A stretch of DNA of 6,149 nucleotides from positions 1 to 6,149 of the forward strand of contig JAGREZ010000172.1 of NCBI GenBank assembly GCA_020446285.1, in the 5' to 3' direction. The DNA is from Geminicoccaceae bacterium (lineage in GTDB: Bacteria; Pseudomonadota; Alphaproteobacteria; Geminicoccales; Geminicoccaceae). Numbering within the stretch: the stretch's first letter is position 1; each line of letters starts with the position of its first letter. Of this stretch, positions 5,104 through 6,149 are shown in pieces. The position numbers and the translations under genes were made by a program. The notes under the pieces were generated by a model that ran no database searches, was not told where the DNA came from, and worked only from the letters and a program-made list of their open reading frames with translations.

Positions 5104-6149
5104 ATGTCTCACATTCTCACATTGGGCGAAGTCCTGACGGCCCAGGCGCGGCTTCGCCCCGAGGCTCTCGGCGCCCGTGACCTCGAACGTTCGATGACGT
5201 TCCGCCTCTGGAACGAACGTGCCTGCAGGCTCGCCAACGCGCTGCGTGGCCTGGGCCTGGAACGTGGCGACCGTATTGCCGTCCTCGCCTGGAATCGCGT
5301 GGAATGGGCGGAGATCTACGCTGCCTGCGCGAAGGCGTGCCTTGTCGCCGTGCCGGTGAATTTCCGCCTGGTCGGTGCCGAGGTTCTGCACATTCTCGAG
5401 GATTGCGATGCGCGGGCTGTGATCGTCGAGGACGGCCTGATTGGCGTGATCGAGAGCATCCGGCCATCGCTCGATCTGCCCCGCTCACGCTTCATTGCCA
5501 TCGGCGCAACCGCAAGCGGATACCGCGCTTACGAGGATCTCCTCGGCGCTGCATCGGCGAGTGAACCGGACGAGCCCGCCACCCCGCGGGAAAGCTGGTG
5601 CTTCATGTATACATCGGGCACGACCGGTGCACCGAAAGGGGCTGTCCGCAACCATCGCAACATGGCGATGCTCGCCTTCATGACCCAGGTCGAACTCGGC
5701 CTGCACCGACGCGACGACGCCCTTCTCGTCATGCCGATGTGCCATGCCAATTCACTGAATTTCTTCACGTCATTTGCCTATTGCGGTGGTGCGGTATCGA
5801 TCTTTTCCCGGCGTTCGTTCGATCCCGAACTCTGCCTGCGCACCTTTGCCGAGACGGGCGCAACCTTCACCTCGCTCGTCCCGACCCACTATTCCATGAT
5901 GCTCGACGTGCCGGCTGCAGACCGCTTCGGGCAGTTCGGCCGGGTCGAAAAGCTGATGATCTCCTCGGCACCTGCCCATGTCGAGACCAAGCGCGCGATC
6001 ATGGAGATGTTTCCCAATTCGGGCCTGTTCGAGCTTTACGGCTCTACCGAGGCCGGCTGGGTAACCATGCTCCATCCGCACGAGCAGTTCGACAAGCCCG
6101 GCACCGTCGGGCGCGAGGTCGTGGGCTCGGCACCGGTGCGCCTGTTCGA
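5104..6149 (+). CDS. AMP-forming acyl-CoA synthetase, class I adenylate-forming enzyme (partial, 3' end outside window)
   Basis: 348 residues are visible; full-length members have about 500-550, so the C-terminal domain and part of the core are missing. These enzymes activate a carboxylic acid with ATP to an acyl-adenylate and then form the CoA thioester in the cytoplasm. Motifs seen are the P-loop YTSGTTGAPKGAV at 169-181, the MPMCHANSLNF stretch at 210-220 that borders the acyl pocket, SLVPTHYSMML at 257-267, and ELYGSTEAGWV at 310-320 with the conserved YGSTE. The N-terminal part has the usual AWNRVEWAEIYAACAKACLVAVPVNFRL pattern (62-89). The substrate cannot be fixed: a fatty, bile-type, aromatic or carnitine-like acid are all possible. 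The ATG at 5104 has GGGAA at 5090-5094, 9 bases upstream. The 60-base gap from the GntR gene has no terminator, so co-transcription is likely. The frame is open to the window end without damage. Confidence 0.88.
   Translation, partial: MSHILTLGEVLTAQARLRPEALGARDLERSMTFRLWNERACRLANALRGLGLERGDRIAVLAWNRVEWAEIYAACAKACLVAVPVNFRLVGAEVLHILEDCDARAVIVEDGLIGVIESIRPSLDLPRSRFIAIGATASGYRAYEDLLGAASASEPDEPATPRESWCFMYTSGTTGAPKGAVRNHRNMAMLAFMTQVELGLHRRDDALLVMPMCHANSLNFFTSFAYCGGAVSIFSRRSFDPELCLRTFAETGATFTSLVPTHYSMMLDVPAADRFGQFGRVEKLMISSAPAHVETKRAIMEMFPNSGLFELYGSTEAGWVTMLHPHEQFDKPGTVGREVVGSAPVRLF

Overview
The window is GC-rich DNA with strong third-position G/C bias and tightly packed genes, all on the + strand. 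This looks like an alphaproteobacterium (inference from codon use and protein flavour; no rRNA or other taxonomic marker is present). It holds the right-hand end of an exopolysaccharide locus of the type linked to exosortase A (XrtA) and PEP-CTERM protein sorting, followed by an unrelated-looking regulator and ligase pair.

Region 1 (1-4224) is one compact transcription unit. In order it encodes the last 53 residues of an outer-membrane beta-barrel protein, an ExeA-like AAA ATPase, a NodB-type polysaccharide deacetylase with a DUF3473-like C-terminal half, a FemAB-related acyltransferase, and a family 4-type glycosyltransferase starting at TTG. Gaps are 1 base, 1 base, a 4-base ATGA overlap and 20 bases, so translational coupling is likely. 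The five products match, by recalled family features, the set called TIGR03016, TIGR03015, TIGR03006, TIGR03019 and TIGR03087. That set sits with exosortase A in Gram-negative biofilm/EPS loci. The glycosyltransferase would build the polymer, the deacetylase and FemAB-like protein would modify it or its precursor, and the ATPase and outer-membrane protein would serve the envelope export machinery. The exosortase itself is not in the window.

Region 2 (4225-4347) is the only real intergenic space. It holds a weak candidate terminator for the EPS unit, a pair of 11-bp direct repeats, a sigma-70-like promoter, and a perfect 8-1-8 inverted repeat overlapping the -10 and the presumed transcription start.

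Region 3 (4348-6149) encodes a GntR-family FCD-type regulator, which probably binds the inverted repeat and controls its own unit, and 60 bases downstream the first 348 residues of an AMP-forming acyl-CoA synthetase cut by the window end. The two probably form an operon in which the regulator senses a carboxylic acid or CoA thioester handled by the ligase.

No RNA genes, insertion sequences, CRISPR arrays or phage genes were seen. The most notable points are the trimmed and divergent ATPase, the well-formed candidate operator, and the sharp boundary between the EPS locus and the catabolic module. I found no clear sign of an entirely new system.
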